The notes beneath the pieces are model-generated. The model did not search any database, was not told the DNA's origin, and was given only the letters and a program-made list of their open reading frames with translations. Of a stretch of DNA of 62,351 nucleotides, positions 42,484-51,516 are shown in pieces. How positions within the stretch are numbered: the first letter of the stretch is position 1; every line of letters starts with the position of its first letter. Source of the DNA: an uncultured archaeon (GTDB taxonomy: Archaea; Halobacteriota; Methanosarcinia; Methanosarcinales; Methanoperedenaceae); the NCBI GenBank assembly GCA_902386135.1, contig CABMIB010000001.1:1-62351 (forward strand). The letters run 5' to 3'. Position numbers and translations under genes: made by a program.

Positions 42484-44523
42484 TTATCTCAGGCTGAGCG
42501 CCTTCCCGACCGCATCAAAAGCCTCTTCAAGTTCTGCGAAATTCGGTATGGAAGCCTTTCTCAATATATGCACACCGCTCTTCATACTGTTGCCCCCGAG
42601 CAGGCATCCGACTATCATTTTATGGGTGTGGTTCGAGAACCTTACGATCTCCTGGGCGAGATGCCTTGAATCCAGGACGCCCGAGGGTACTGCAATAACA
42701 AATGTAATATCCCATTTATCCTGGTTGCGTATCATTACATCGAATACGCGGGCATACCTGTCTGCTCCGGCGTCTCCAACTATATCCATCGGGTTCTCAT
42801 GGCTCCATTCCGGCGTCAGGAAGGAATTCAGCTCATCCATTAATTTTTTTGAAAGGTCTACAATTTCAACGCCGTACTTCTCAGCATAATCCGTAGAAAG
42901 AACTGCAAAGCCTCCGGCATTAGTTATGACTGCTGCCCTGTTCCCTTTCGGGTAGTCCTCGGAAGCAAGAAGCTCACCTATCTGGAATGCCTCTCTCAAA
43001 GAATGAGTGGCAATGACCCCTGACTGTTTAAATGCTGCCATGTACACCTGATAGCTTCCTGCAAGAGCACCTGTATGCGACGACGCTGCCTTCTGACCTC
43101 TTTTCGAGGAGCCAGATTTTATCGCTACGATCGGTTTTTTCTCCGACACCTCACTTGCGACCTTCATGAACAACCTGCCGTTTTTTATTTCCTCGATGTA
43201 GAGAACAATGGCTCTGGTGTCTGTATCGTTTCTTGCGAATTTCAGGAACTAATCGAAACCCAGGTCGGCTTGATTGCCCACGCTTATGACGGCAGAAAGC
43301 CCTATATCTATATCTTCCTTCAGGCTCCAGTCCACTACTGTAGTAATAATAGCGCCACTTTGAGAAATGAATGCCAGGCCGCCGGGCTTGGGGTTTGCAG
43401 GGTCAAATGTTGCATTTATCTTTTTATGCGGCAAAATAATCCCAAGGCAGTTCGGACCCACCATCCTGATGCCGTATTTTTGCGCGAGCTGCGATATCTT
43501 GTCCTGAAGCTCTTTTCCTTCATCGCCTATCTCCTTGAAGCCTGCTGTTATAACGACAGCCAGTCTTACACCCTTTTTACCGGCTTCTTCCATAATTTCA
43601 GGAACCACCTTCGCAGGGACTGTTACAACAATAAGGTCAACCTTATCCTGGATGGATGCCAGGTTCGGGTAAACTTCGCGCCCGAGTATCTCTTTTCTTT
43701 TCGGATTCACAGCATACAGTTTACCCGGAAAGTCAAGCAGGTTCCTGAAAACAGAATACCCTACTTTGGTGGGATCAGAAGAAGCCCCAATAACTGCAAT
43801 GGATTCAGGGTAAAATATATCTGCCGGAACTTCTGTCTCTTCTTTTTCCTTGTGCTTGACCTCCTCTTCGCTCTCGTATATCCTCGCATCGACAGCGCAC
43901 GCTCCCTTTTCATATAGTATTAGCGGATTTATATCAAATTCAACAAGATTATGGCTCTCATGGAATAACTTAGAGATATTATTAATAATCTGTACTAATC
44001 CCTTCTCATCCTTAGGCGGCTCACCCCTGTAGCCCTTTATGAGAGTGTATCCTTTTATCTCATGTACCATCTTCTCTATATCATCTGTCTCAATCGGAAG
44101 AACTTTCATTGAGACATCTTTCAGGAACTCAACAAGTGTCCCGCCAAGCCCGAAAGTGAGCATCTTTCCGAAAGAAGGGTCGGTCTTTCCGCCTACTATC
44201 AGTTCAAGCCCCGAAGGCATATCTTTCTCAATGATTATCCCGGTTATCTCGGCATCGGGAACTTTTTCCTTTACATTATGCATTATCTTATTAAAGGCAT
44301 TTCTTACCTCGTCCTCGTTTTTTATTCCAGTTATGACCCCGCATGCATCGCTTTTATGAACTACCTGGGGCGAGACAATTTTTGCCACGACAGGGTACCC
44401 TATCTTTTCAGCAGCCTTTGCAGCCTCGTCAGCACTCTTTACGATCTCATGCGAAGGTACAGGGACATCGTGTTCCTTCAGCAGGTCGTATCCTTCAGCC
44501 TCGGTTAGCAGCCTCTTTTCCAT
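42484..44523 (-). pseudogene. ADP-forming acyl/acetyl-CoA synthetase (fused beta-alpha), interrupted by an in-frame TAG
   Basis: The frame covers 680 codons. Residues 1-225 are the ATP-grasp (beta) part (LTEAEGYDLLKEHDVPVP, GLGGTLVEFLKDVSMKVLP), about 240-370 the CoA-binding part (VIGASSDPTKVGYSVFRNLL, in 20-residue form), then ISVGNQADLGFD. Codon 425 is TAG (43249-43251); the same frame continues FLKFARNDTDTRAIVLYIEE and includes the phosphohistidine in SSHTGALAG (about 483). No frameshift or other damage is seen. Without read-through, two shortened products would lack the active His. The intact enzyme would make acyl-CoA or, in reverse, ATP from acetyl-CoA. TAG is used as an ordinary stop elsewhere in the window. 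Confidence 0.85.
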
Positions 44524-44526
44524 AAC

Positions 44527-44583
44527 TCACACTCCTGAATGCGATTTTATCCACTCAATACTCTGCTCGATCCTTTGAACCAT
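44527..44583 (-). CDS. Possible 18-residue leader peptide before the acyl-CoA synthetase
   Basis: ATG 44583 opens a frame MVQRIEQSIEWIKSHSGV ending TGA three bases before the synthetase ATG. GGAGGAG lies about ten bases upstream. The close spacing to the synthetase start suggests translational coupling. It may be chance. Confidence 0.3.
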   Translation of the reverse strand: MVQRIEQSIEWIKSHSGV

Positions 44584-44650
44584 ATTAATCCACTCCTCCA
44601 ATTTAGGGTTGTCTTTTCCTCATATAAAGCTTTTTAATCAGATTATAAAT

Positions 44651-47116
44651 TTATAATTTGAATTTAGCTTCTTCCGCCTCGACCGGACGTTCCAGCCGCT
44701 TATGGAAATAGATCTTAATAAAATCGGTTATTACAAAGGCTGCTAATGCCCAGCCCCATACCAGTCCTGCAAGCCACCAGCCGAGCGGATTCATAAAAAC
44801 GCCATATACAGCCAGCAATGTGGCAAGAAGCTGCGTAGTTTCAGTCGTTCCGAACAGTATTTTAGCCGGATAAGGTGGAGTCCAGGCATGGCGCGCTTCG
44901 CCTACTCTGGTCAAATATATGGTCATATGACCTCCTGCTGCAAGTTTCAGGAACATAAGCGTCTGGATCGTAGGCCTGGGCAGGTGCAACACTTGATCGG
45001 CGACAAAGAACAGGCTGAAACTTGAGACAACCCCGATTATGCCGAGTACGGTTGCAATAGTCAGCACTTTGCGCATTTCCCAACCTGTGGGTCTTTTAAG
45101 GGGCTTGGTATTATCATAAGCTATAGTCATTATTGGAAGATCATTTAGCAATGACAGAATAACTATCATCACTGCAGTCAGCGGGTAGAAGTTGAAGATA
45201 ATGATGGCAAGAGTCAGGAATATCAGTACACGAATTGTCTCAGCAATACGATACGTGGCATAGCTGTTCATCCGCTTGAATATTTTGTGGCTGGTCTGGA
45301 TAGCATCAATGATAACAGAAAGCCCAGGTTTTGTAAGTACTATCGCTGCTGCGGATTTAGCTGCATCAGTAGCGCCTGCAACTGCGATTCCTGCATCCGC
45401 CTTCTTAAGAGCAGGGGCATCATTTACCCCGTCGCCTGTCATACCCACAATATGATTTTTTTTCTGAAGCAGGTCAACGATGCGGTACTTATGCTCAGGG
45501 AAGACCTCGGCAAAACCATCCGCTTTTTCGACTGCATCCTCCGCCTCTTTATCAGGTTTATCCATAAAGGCTGAGGAAGTCAGGATATTGGTGCCCATAT
45601 GCACCTGCGCTGCTATGTTCTTGGCTATAGCTACGTGGTCACCTGTGACCATTTTTACGTTAACGCCCATGGATTGCGCTGTCTTTATGACCTCAGCCGA
45701 ATCCTCGCGCGGCGAATCGGAGATAGCAAGAAGTCCTATATACTGCCACTTCCCCTGCTCATCTGTCTTGGCTACCCCGAGAGGACGGTGCCCTTTTTTA
45801 GCAAAATCATCCACAGTTTCATTAACTTTGGATTCGATATCCTTATTTTTCACAAGCGCCAGAATGGCCTGCGGCGCTCCTTTGGACACTTTGTATTTTT
45901 TACCATCGGGGTCTTTTACTGTAGCTTCTGTGCGTTTTATAACAGGATCAAACGGTTTGAACTCCGATACATTATATGCACCGCTCTTTTCCACAAGCTC
46001 TTTCTCTGCTTTGAATTTATCTATAACCGCCATATCAATGGGATCCTGGTCTTCCTCTCTGGACGCCAGGGTCGCGACCAGCAGCACGTCATTATCTTTG
46101 AACCCCTCAAAAGGCTTAACTTCTGCAATCGACAACTGGTTCTTGGTTATAGTGCCGGTTTTATCCGCACACAGGATATCCATGCCTGCCATTTCCTCGA
46201 TGGCTACGAGCCTGCTGACAATGGCTTCCTTTTTAGCAAGGGCGATAGCGCCTATTGCCATAGTGACCGATAAGACAGCAGGCAGCGCGACTGGTATGGC
46301 TGCAATCGTCAGGACCAGTACGAACTGTAGTGTCTCAAGAACTCCTGCGTGGCGGTAAAGAGCGATGATAAATACTATCGCTACCAGCACAACATCTATT
46401 CGAATAAGGTAATCTCCTATCCGGAGGATTGCTTTCTGTAAATGGCTCACAGCCTTTGCTTCCTCCACCAGCTTCGCTGTTTTGCCAAAATAAGTGTTCA
46501 TCCCCGTAGTGACCACAAGACCGTTCATTTCCCCCTTTTTGGCCAAGGAACCTGAGTATGCGATATCGTTAACATGCTTTTCAACAGGCTGGGATTCGCC
46601 GGTCAGCGCGGATTCGTCCGCCAGTAGATAGTCCCCTTCTATGAGTTTGATATCTGCCGGAATTACCTCACCCGGGCGCACCCGCACTATATCCCCCGAA
46701 ACAAGTTCCCGGGCGGCAATCTGCTGCCATTTGCCGTCACGCAGAACCCGTGCCTTGAGCGCCAGCTTCTGCTTTAGTAGCTCAATGGCATTCTCAGCCT
46801 TATTTTCCTGCCAGAATCCTACGACCGCATTTATCAGTAACAAAGCTAAGATTATCGCGAAATCCTCCCAGTGCCGGATTATTGCGGACAGGATAATCGC
46901 GACTTCTATCATCCAGGGGATTGGTCCCCAGAAATATTTTAAGAATTTAGTAAATTTACTCTCCCTCTTTTTAGTGATCTCGTTAGGACCATACTGCTCA
47001 AGCCGGTTTTTTGCTTCCTGGCCAGAAATTCCCCCTTTACTCGACGAGAGCTTCTTCATCAGCTCATCTATAGATGTCTTCTTTGCCTCATCAGTACTGA
47101 TTTTAGTCTGGTTCAT
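44651..47116 (-). CDS. P-type (P3A) proton-efflux ATPase
   Basis: Start ATG 47116 follows GGGAGAAC, giving 821 residues. It matches plasma-membrane H+-ATPases: LSGQ-like cytoplasmic N terminus (KLSSSKGGISGQEAKNRL), LTGESQPV, phosphorylated Asp318 in DKTGTITKN, KGAPQAIL, MTGDGVNDAPALKKADAGIAV and about ten membrane spans, the last cytoplasmic tail short. Residues such as VLTIAAIPVALPAVLSVTMA mark TM4. It likely expels protons at the cost of ATP. Archaeal P3A pumps are less common than V/A-type ATPases. It reads alone. Confidence 0.93.
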   Translation of the reverse strand: MNQTKISTDEAKKTSIDELMKKLSSSKGGISGQEAKNRLEQYGPNEITKKRESKFTKFLKYFWGPIPWMIEVAIILSAIIRHWEDFAIILALLLINAVVGFWQENKAENAIELLKQKLALKARVLRDGKWQQIAARELVSGDIVRVRPGEVIPADIKLIEGDYLLADESALTGESQPVEKHVNDIAYSGSLAKKGEMNGLVVTTGMNTYFGKTAKLVEEAKAVSHLQKAILRIGDYLIRIDVVLVAIVFIIALYRHAGVLETLQFVLVLTIAAIPVALPAVLSVTMAIGAIALAKKEAIVSRLVAIEEMAGMDILCADKTGTITKNQLSIAEVKPFEGFKDNDVLLVATLASREEDQDPIDMAVIDKFKAEKELVEKSGAYNVSEFKPFDPVIKRTEATVKDPDGKKYKVSKGAPQAILALVKNKDIESKVNETVDDFAKKGHRPLGVAKTDEQGKWQYIGLLAISDSPREDSAEVIKTAQSMGVNVKMVTGDHVAIAKNIAAQVHMGTNILTSSAFMDKPDKEAEDAVEKADGFAEVFPEHKYRIVDLLQKKNHIVGMTGDGVNDAPALKKADAGIAVAGATDAAKSAAAIVLTKPGLSVIIDAIQTSHKIFKRMNSYATYRIAETIRVLIFLTLAIIIFNFYPLTAVMIVILSLLNDLPIMTIAYDNTKPLKRPTGWEMRKVLTIATVLGIIGVVSSFSLFFVADQVLHLPRPTIQTLMFLKLAAGGHMTIYLTRVGEARHAWTPPYPAKILFGTTETTQLLATLLAVYGVFMNPLGWWLAGLVWGWALAAFVITDFIKIYFHKRLERPVEAEEAKFKL

Positions 47117-47395
47117 GTTCTCCCGATCCTTTATCAAACAAATTTAATTGCAAAGTTCGTTTACCGTAAGGTAACTCAGGAATTAGTCAGCGAATGCTAA
47201 TTAGCCAATGTGCATTATACCCCACGGCTGGTTTCTTCTACAGCAAACCCACAAATGATGTATTGAGATTGATGTTATTTAAAGCCAACGAAAAAGTTAA
47301 AAATACAATCAGGCGAAGGCGGCTATCCCACGGGTTGGTAGCCATCTATATAATAGTTAAAGGTTGTAATACGCTTATTGAATTTTTCTCAAACA
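47117..47395. other. Promoter region of the H+-ATPase and flanking spacer
   Basis: No gene is visible. TTACCGTAAGGTAA (47161-47174) is a small palindrome about 45 bases upstream of the ATPase start on the minus strand and could be an operator. Confidence 0.3.
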
Positions 47396-47593
47396 TCACT
47401 GAACAAGTTTTTCCACTTCGGAAATGAATTTAAGGCTGATGGTGTAGATTTCGTTCATGTCCTCATTTGTTTCGATCATATCCAGAGAATACTGGGTGGT
47501 ATGCCTCAGGTCGCGCAACGAATCGAGAACCAAGATGAACTTTTTATCAAGTCGATCTTTTAATACATACTCCGATTCAACATACCTCGCCAC
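47396..47593 (-). pseudogene. HEPN-domain-like C-terminal fragment
   Basis: The frame runs KNHYFVARYVESEYVLKDRL before and through a GTG at 47593, then FILVLDSLRDLRHTTQYSLD and ends EVEKLVQ. The pattern YFVARxYV...LRDLRHxxQY is that of the C-terminal helices of archaeal HEPN-type proteins, RNases or nucleotidyltransferase partners. The N-terminal half is missing and is replaced by a solute-binding-protein fragment, joined in another frame near 47595-47615. It is probably a non-functional remnant. Confidence 0.5.
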
Positions 47594-48192
47594 AAAATAG
47601 TGGTTTTTAGTGTATATAGAAATTCAGGATAAGCGTTTTTCCTGATAATACTGAATGTAGTCTCATTCTCGACTTTTGGCTCGACAAATACAGTTTTCCC
47701 GTCCGCTTCCTCCTGCCAGTCACCTGCATAGGGATATGCCATCCAGTCTGCAAACATGAGGTTCTTCATGGTGTATACAAAATCCTCAGATGTTACAGGC
47801 TTCCCATCGCTCCATTCAAGGTCATCCCTGATGGTTACAGAATAAATTAAACCGTCATCCAAGACTTTAATATCATTTTTAAGCCATCTGAGCAGATAAT
47901 TGAAATCATTGTCATATGTTCCAAGCCCATCAAGGGTTAGACCTATATAACCAAAAGAGGTAGCGTCTCCCGCCAGTATCCAGTTCACTGTTTCAGCGTC
48001 CCCGCCCGATGCGCCATCAATAAAATCACCTTTTACTTTAGGAGACTCCTGAACAGTTGTATTCTGCGCAGTCATATTCCGCGCATCCTGCCCCTTCTCC
48101 AGGCATCCGGCCAGCCCTACCCCTCCTGCCAGAAGCCCTGCCTTTGCACACATTCCCACAAATCTGCGCCGTGTCAGGTTCACTTTTATCAA
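47560..48192 (-). pseudogene. Truncated family-5 extracellular solute-binding lipoprotein
   Basis: The frame encodes a twin-arginine/lipoprotein signal (LTRRRFVGMCAKAGLLAGGV, then LAGC as lipobox at about residue 30), followed by the start of an OppA-type peptide/nickel-binding protein (NWILAGDATSFGYIGLTLDG, TVRDD-like IRDDLEWSDGKPVTSEDFVY, MKNLMFADWMAYPYAGDW). It stops at about 210 residues, where the family has 500-600, and the last ten residues come from an out-of-frame HEPN-like stretch. Likely start TTG 48192 or GTG 48183. The permease genes are absent. A deletion joined two unrelated genes here. Confidence 0.75.
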
Positions 48193-48215
48193 CCTTAATT
48201 AAAACCAGGCGTATT

Positions 48216-48689
48216 TTAAGCTTTGTAAGCAACGTGCTTATCTATAAAACTCCCTGTTCCGGTCAGTATTAGAACAAGAATAAAATACAGAAGTACAATA
48301 TCGCTTGCCTCAGGATGTACACTGCCTGCAAGAGCGCTCATGTTAGCGTATATTCCACTCACTCCGGCAGCTATTTGAGCGATCAGGAACCCGTTTATTG
48401 TCCAGTATATGTTTTCTTTCGATCGCACCTGAACCATGTAAGTCGCAAGAAGCATCATGAAAGTAACCCATATCTTTGTCAATACCATACCCTCAAAACC
48501 CATTGTCATAAACAGGTCTCTTATAAGCGGGTTAGATTCGCTAAAAGGACCCTGCACTTCCATCATATAAGCAGATGTAATTCCATCACCTATGCCAAAA
48601 GTGATAAACGCTGTAAGGTACAGGACACGCTGTAGAGTTATATTATATACGATCGGGAGTAGCGCCTTTAGTATCAGTCTCATAAGCAT
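48216..48689 (-). CDS. Four-span membrane protein of unknown function
   Basis: The 157-residue protein has spans at about 20-42 (VLYLTAFITFGIGDGITSAY), 66-86, 94-114 and 128-148. FGIGDGITSAYMMEVQGPFSESNPLIRDLF (key parts GDGITSAY and SESNPLIR) resembles small archaeal DUF5658-like membrane proteins, where a GDxxxT and ExNP pair recur. No enzymatic residues are recognised. It precedes the truncated binding-protein gene by about 24 bases on the same strand, so they may have been one transcript. Confidence 0.6.
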   Translation of the reverse strand: MLMRLILKALLPIVYNITLQRVLYLTAFITFGIGDGITSAYMMEVQGPFSESNPLIRDLFMTMGFEGMVLTKIWVTFMMLLATYMVQVRSKENIYWTINGFLIAQIAAGVSGIYANMSALAGSVHPEASDIVLLYFILVLILTGTGSFIDKHVAYKA

Positions 48690-48823
48690 ATATGGAATTT
48701 TTCCATGCGAATAAGATTATCATCATCACAAAAGTTTATTAAGTGTAATAATCTTACCGTGTGCAAAACCCTGATAAACTCCAACAATAATAACCTTTCC
48801 GAAAAAGGGCTGATAGCTATATT

Positions 48824-49162
48824 TCAGATGCTCTTGCCCCAGCCCCCAATAAGATGTATATGCAGATGGAAAACCCGTTGTCCGCCGCCCCAGCCCACAT
48901 TTGTTACAAGTTTATAACCGCTATCCGCTATACCCAATTGCTTTGCTATATCCCTGGCTTTCAGTATCATTTTCGCAATAATAGAGCTATGCTTCTCTTC
49001 CAGTGCATTTATGCTCTCGATATGTTCAACCGGAACTACCAGAACATGTACCGGCGCAGAAGGTCTTATATTGCGAAAGACGACCAGGTCTTCATCCTTG
49101 TATACAAAATCCGCCGGTGCTTCACCTTTGATGATCTTACAAAATATGCAATCGCTGCTCAT
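48824..49162 (-). CDS. HIT-family (histidine triad) nucleotide hydrolase
   Basis: The 112-residue protein has CIFCKIIKGEAPADFVY at the start with two Cys, LVVPVEHIESI, and the triad FHLHIHLIGG at the end. HINT-type proteins hydrolyse adenosine phosphoramidates or related nucleotide conjugates. It reads divergently from carA, with the shared promoter between 49163 and 49278. Confidence 0.93.
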   Translation of the reverse strand: MSSDCIFCKIIKGEAPADFVYKDEDLVVFRNIRPSAPVHVLVVPVEHIESINALEEKHSSIIAKMILKARDIAKQLGIADSGYKLVTNVGWGGGQRVFHLHIHLIGGWGKSI

Positions 49163-49278
49163 ATTCCCCTGTTATGTTAGTATCTGGGAACTTCTTCATT
49201 AATCTTTGTATTTAATGTTAATATCCTGGACTTCCTGCATCGTAACATATTTACCCAGCTTATACCGTTTAGGAATGG

Positions 49279-50376
49279 ATGAAGGCAGTACTTGGTCTTG
49301 AAGATGGAACGTTCGTTAAAGGAGAAGGTCTTGGCGTAGAAGGCATTGTTCAAGGCGAGCTTGTTTTTACAACCCAGTACACGGGATACGAAGAGGCCCT
49401 GACAGATCCATCGTACAGGGGTCAGATACTATTGTTCACCTATCCTCTTATCGGCAACTATGGCATTAGCGGCGAGACTTTCCAGTCAGAGCATATGCAG
49501 GCTGAAGGTCTGGTCGTGAGAGAAGCCTGCAACCACCCGTCTCACCACAAATCCTCCCGCTCTATCTACGAGTTCCTGAGAGATGAAGGCAAGTCGGGTA
49601 TAATGGGCGTCGATACACGCATGCTCACCATAAAAACAAGGGAGCACGGCACGATGAAGGCGGCGATAATCGCAGGGAGCGACGACGGCGATGAAGCGGT
49701 CAGGCTTGCAAGGGAACAGCCTGATATCGGAAGTCTCGATCTGGTAGGCAGGGTCACCTGCAAGCAGCCGTACCGGGTAAATGGTAATAAGAACGGCGGA
49801 AGCATGGTGCTAATGGATTTCGGCGTCAAAAGGAACATTATTAAAAGCCTGAATAACAGGGGGATCAATGTCACCGTAGTCCCTGCTACAACGCCAGCAA
49901 AGGAAATTTTGAATTACGAGCCCGATGCCATCCTGTTATCGAACGGTCCGGGCGACCCGCAGCAGGCTGTGAACGGCATTTCGGTCGTGAAAGAGCTTGC
50001 GGGACAGCTTCCCATTTTCGGTATCTGCCTGGGGCACCAGATCATTTCCCTGGCTCTCGGCGGGAATACGTATAAGATGAAGTTCGGTCACCGCGGCGCC
50101 AACCAGCCTGTAAAAGACCTGAAACGGGGCATCGTGCATATCACTTCGCAGAACCACGGCTATGCCGTGGACGAAAGCAGCACTGATGGAAAAGAGGTCT
50201 CCATAACCCAGAAAAACGCCAACGACGGGACAGTTGAGGGACTTGAGCATAAATACCTGGAGATAATGTCGGTGCAGTACCATCCTGAAGCGCATCCCGG
50301 TCCTCTTGATACTGAAAAGATCTTCTTTGACAGGGTTGCGGAAAAGATGAGGAAGATTAAGGTGGCGGTTAAGTAA
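49279..50376 (+). CDS. carA: Carbamoyl-phosphate synthase small subunit
   Basis: A 365-residue glutaminase subunit. Its N-terminal domain starts KAVLGLEDGTFVKGEGLG and the class I amidotransferase domain has Cys250 in FGICLGHQ and the His335/Glu337 pair in YHPEAHPG. It supplies ammonia to CarB for carbamoyl phosphate in arginine and pyrimidine synthesis. No carB follows; the next genes read from the other strand. CarB must be encoded elsewhere. Confidence 0.95.
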   Translation: MKAVLGLEDGTFVKGEGLGVEGIVQGELVFTTQYTGYEEALTDPSYRGQILLFTYPLIGNYGISGETFQSEHMQAEGLVVREACNHPSHHKSSRSIYEFLRDEGKSGIMGVDTRMLTIKTREHGTMKAAIIAGSDDGDEAVRLAREQPDIGSLDLVGRVTCKQPYRVNGNKNGGSMVLMDFGVKRNIIKSLNNRGINVTVVPATTPAKEILNYEPDAILLSNGPGDPQQAVNGISVVKELAGQLPIFGICLGHQIISLALGGNTYKMKFGHRGANQPVKDLKRGIVHITSQNHGYAVDESSTDGKEVSITQKNANDGTVEGLEHKYLEIMSVQYHPEAHPGPLDTEKIFFDRVAEKMRKIKVAVK

Positions 50377-50395
50377 CCGCCGCGGGTTCACCCGC

Positions 50396-50674
50396 CTAAC
50401 CCGGTATCAGCCCGTCCCCCTTGAAAATCTCCCGCGCCTCATCAAGCGTGAGATCGGCAGGCGGTATGATTATATCGCTTGGCTTAAGTACGTTATCCGG
50501 TATCTTTTTACCGTACTTGTGCAAATAATCGGTGAGCTTCTTGAATTCGCTTTTATAGGCTTTGCCATCTCCTTTTGTCACAAGCTTTACGATGTTATTA
50601 TCTATCCTGTTCAGTTCATCAATATGCTTCTTATCAATCTCGTACTGCCCTTCTCCCATTAATCTCACTATCAT
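50396..50674 (-). CDS. PspA-associated protein (PspAA)
   Basis: The 92-residue protein has MIVRLMGEGQYEIDKKHIDE, LVTKGDGKAYKSEFKKLTDY and DIIIPPADLTLDEAREIF, the PspA-associated domain found next to pspA in archaea and actinobacteria. Its ATG overlaps the pspA stop by four bases (ATGA). It probably tunes PspA membrane-stress function; details are not known. Confidence 0.85.
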   Translation of the reverse strand: MIVRLMGEGQYEIDKKHIDELNRIDNNIVKLVTKGDGKAYKSEFKKLTDYLHKYGKKIPDNVLKPSDIIIPPADLTLDEAREIFKGDGLIPG

Positions 50675-51372
50675 TTTCCCATCTCCTTCTTCAGCGCCTC
50701 AAGCTGCGCATCCACCTCGCCCTTTGACTTTATTTTGGAAAGTTCCCGATCGATATCATCTTTCGTTCCACCGGTCACGTCCTCAAGCGTGCCAGCCTCC
50801 ACAAGCTCATCAAGTGCCGAGGCGCGCGCCTTCATTTCTTCGGTCTTATCCTGTGCGCGCTGTACAGCCATGCCAACGTCGCTCATCTCCTCACTGATGC
50901 CGCTTACTGATTCTGTTATCTTTACCTGCGCTTCAGCAGCGCTGTATTGTGCTTTGATGGTTTCTTTTGTCGAGCGGAATGTTTCTATCTTGGCGGACAG
51001 GCTCTTCTCAGTCGCCATGAGTTTGTCTTGCTGTTTGGCGACATCGGCTATCTGCTGCGAGAGATTCGCTATTTCAGCCTGCGATGTGCTCTTTCGCTCA
51101 AGCGCGATTTTTGCAAGGTCTTCCCTTCCGGCTTTCACAGCCTCTCGTGCCTGTTCGTCCAGCTTCTGTATATTCTGCTCAAGCTTGACCTTCTGGAGTT
51201 CAAGGCGCTTCTTTGCGGTCGTCACCTCAGCCACTCCGCGCTTCACGTTCTGCAACAGTTCAAGCTGCTTCTCATAAGAGTAATCGAGAGTCTCTCTCGG
51301 GTCTTCGAATTTTCCTAAGATCTTGTTTATCTTTGATTTTATGATTGTGCTCGTTCTATCTATTAGCCCCAT
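50671..51372 (-). CDS. pspA: Phage-shock protein A / IM30 family
   Basis: The 233-residue, almost wholly helical coiled-coil protein starts GLIDRTSTIIKSKINKILGK and has DPRETLDYSYEKQLELLQNV-type pattern of PspA/Vipp1, an ESCRT-III-like membrane-repair family. The N-terminal amphipathic helix binds stressed membranes. No pspF or sigma-54 system is expected in archaea. The gene forms an operon with pspAA. Confidence 0.93.
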   Translation of the reverse strand: MGLIDRTSTIIKSKINKILGKFEDPRETLDYSYEKQLELLQNVKRGVAEVTTAKKRLELQKVKLEQNIQKLDEQAREAVKAGREDLAKIALERKSTSQAEIANLSQQIADVAKQQDKLMATEKSLSAKIETFRSTKETIKAQYSAAEAQVKITESVSGISEEMSDVGMAVQRAQDKTEEMKARASALDELVEAGTLEDVTGGTKDDIDRELSKIKSKGEVDAQLEALKKEMGK

Positions 51373-51516
51373 GATTTTTACCTCCTTAGTTTTAATTACC
51401 TTTAAATGCTAAATACTTTCTCTAAAACCTTTGGGATAAGTTAACAAATCCAAGCTAACTGGCGTAACGGTTATAGAGAAAGTATAATAATCAATGGAAT
51501 AATCCTGAGAGATACA

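Noticed and set aside
43075-43917. 280-residue plus-strand frame inside the acyl-CoA synthetase region
   Set aside because: It is antisense to a clear ATP-grasp/CoA-ligase gene, with Cys- and aromatic-rich composition and no motif. It is a shadow frame.
42484-44523. Frameshift as explanation for the split synthetase
   Set aside because: Both halves are in the same frame (distance between codon positions is a multiple of three), and one TAG alone separates them.
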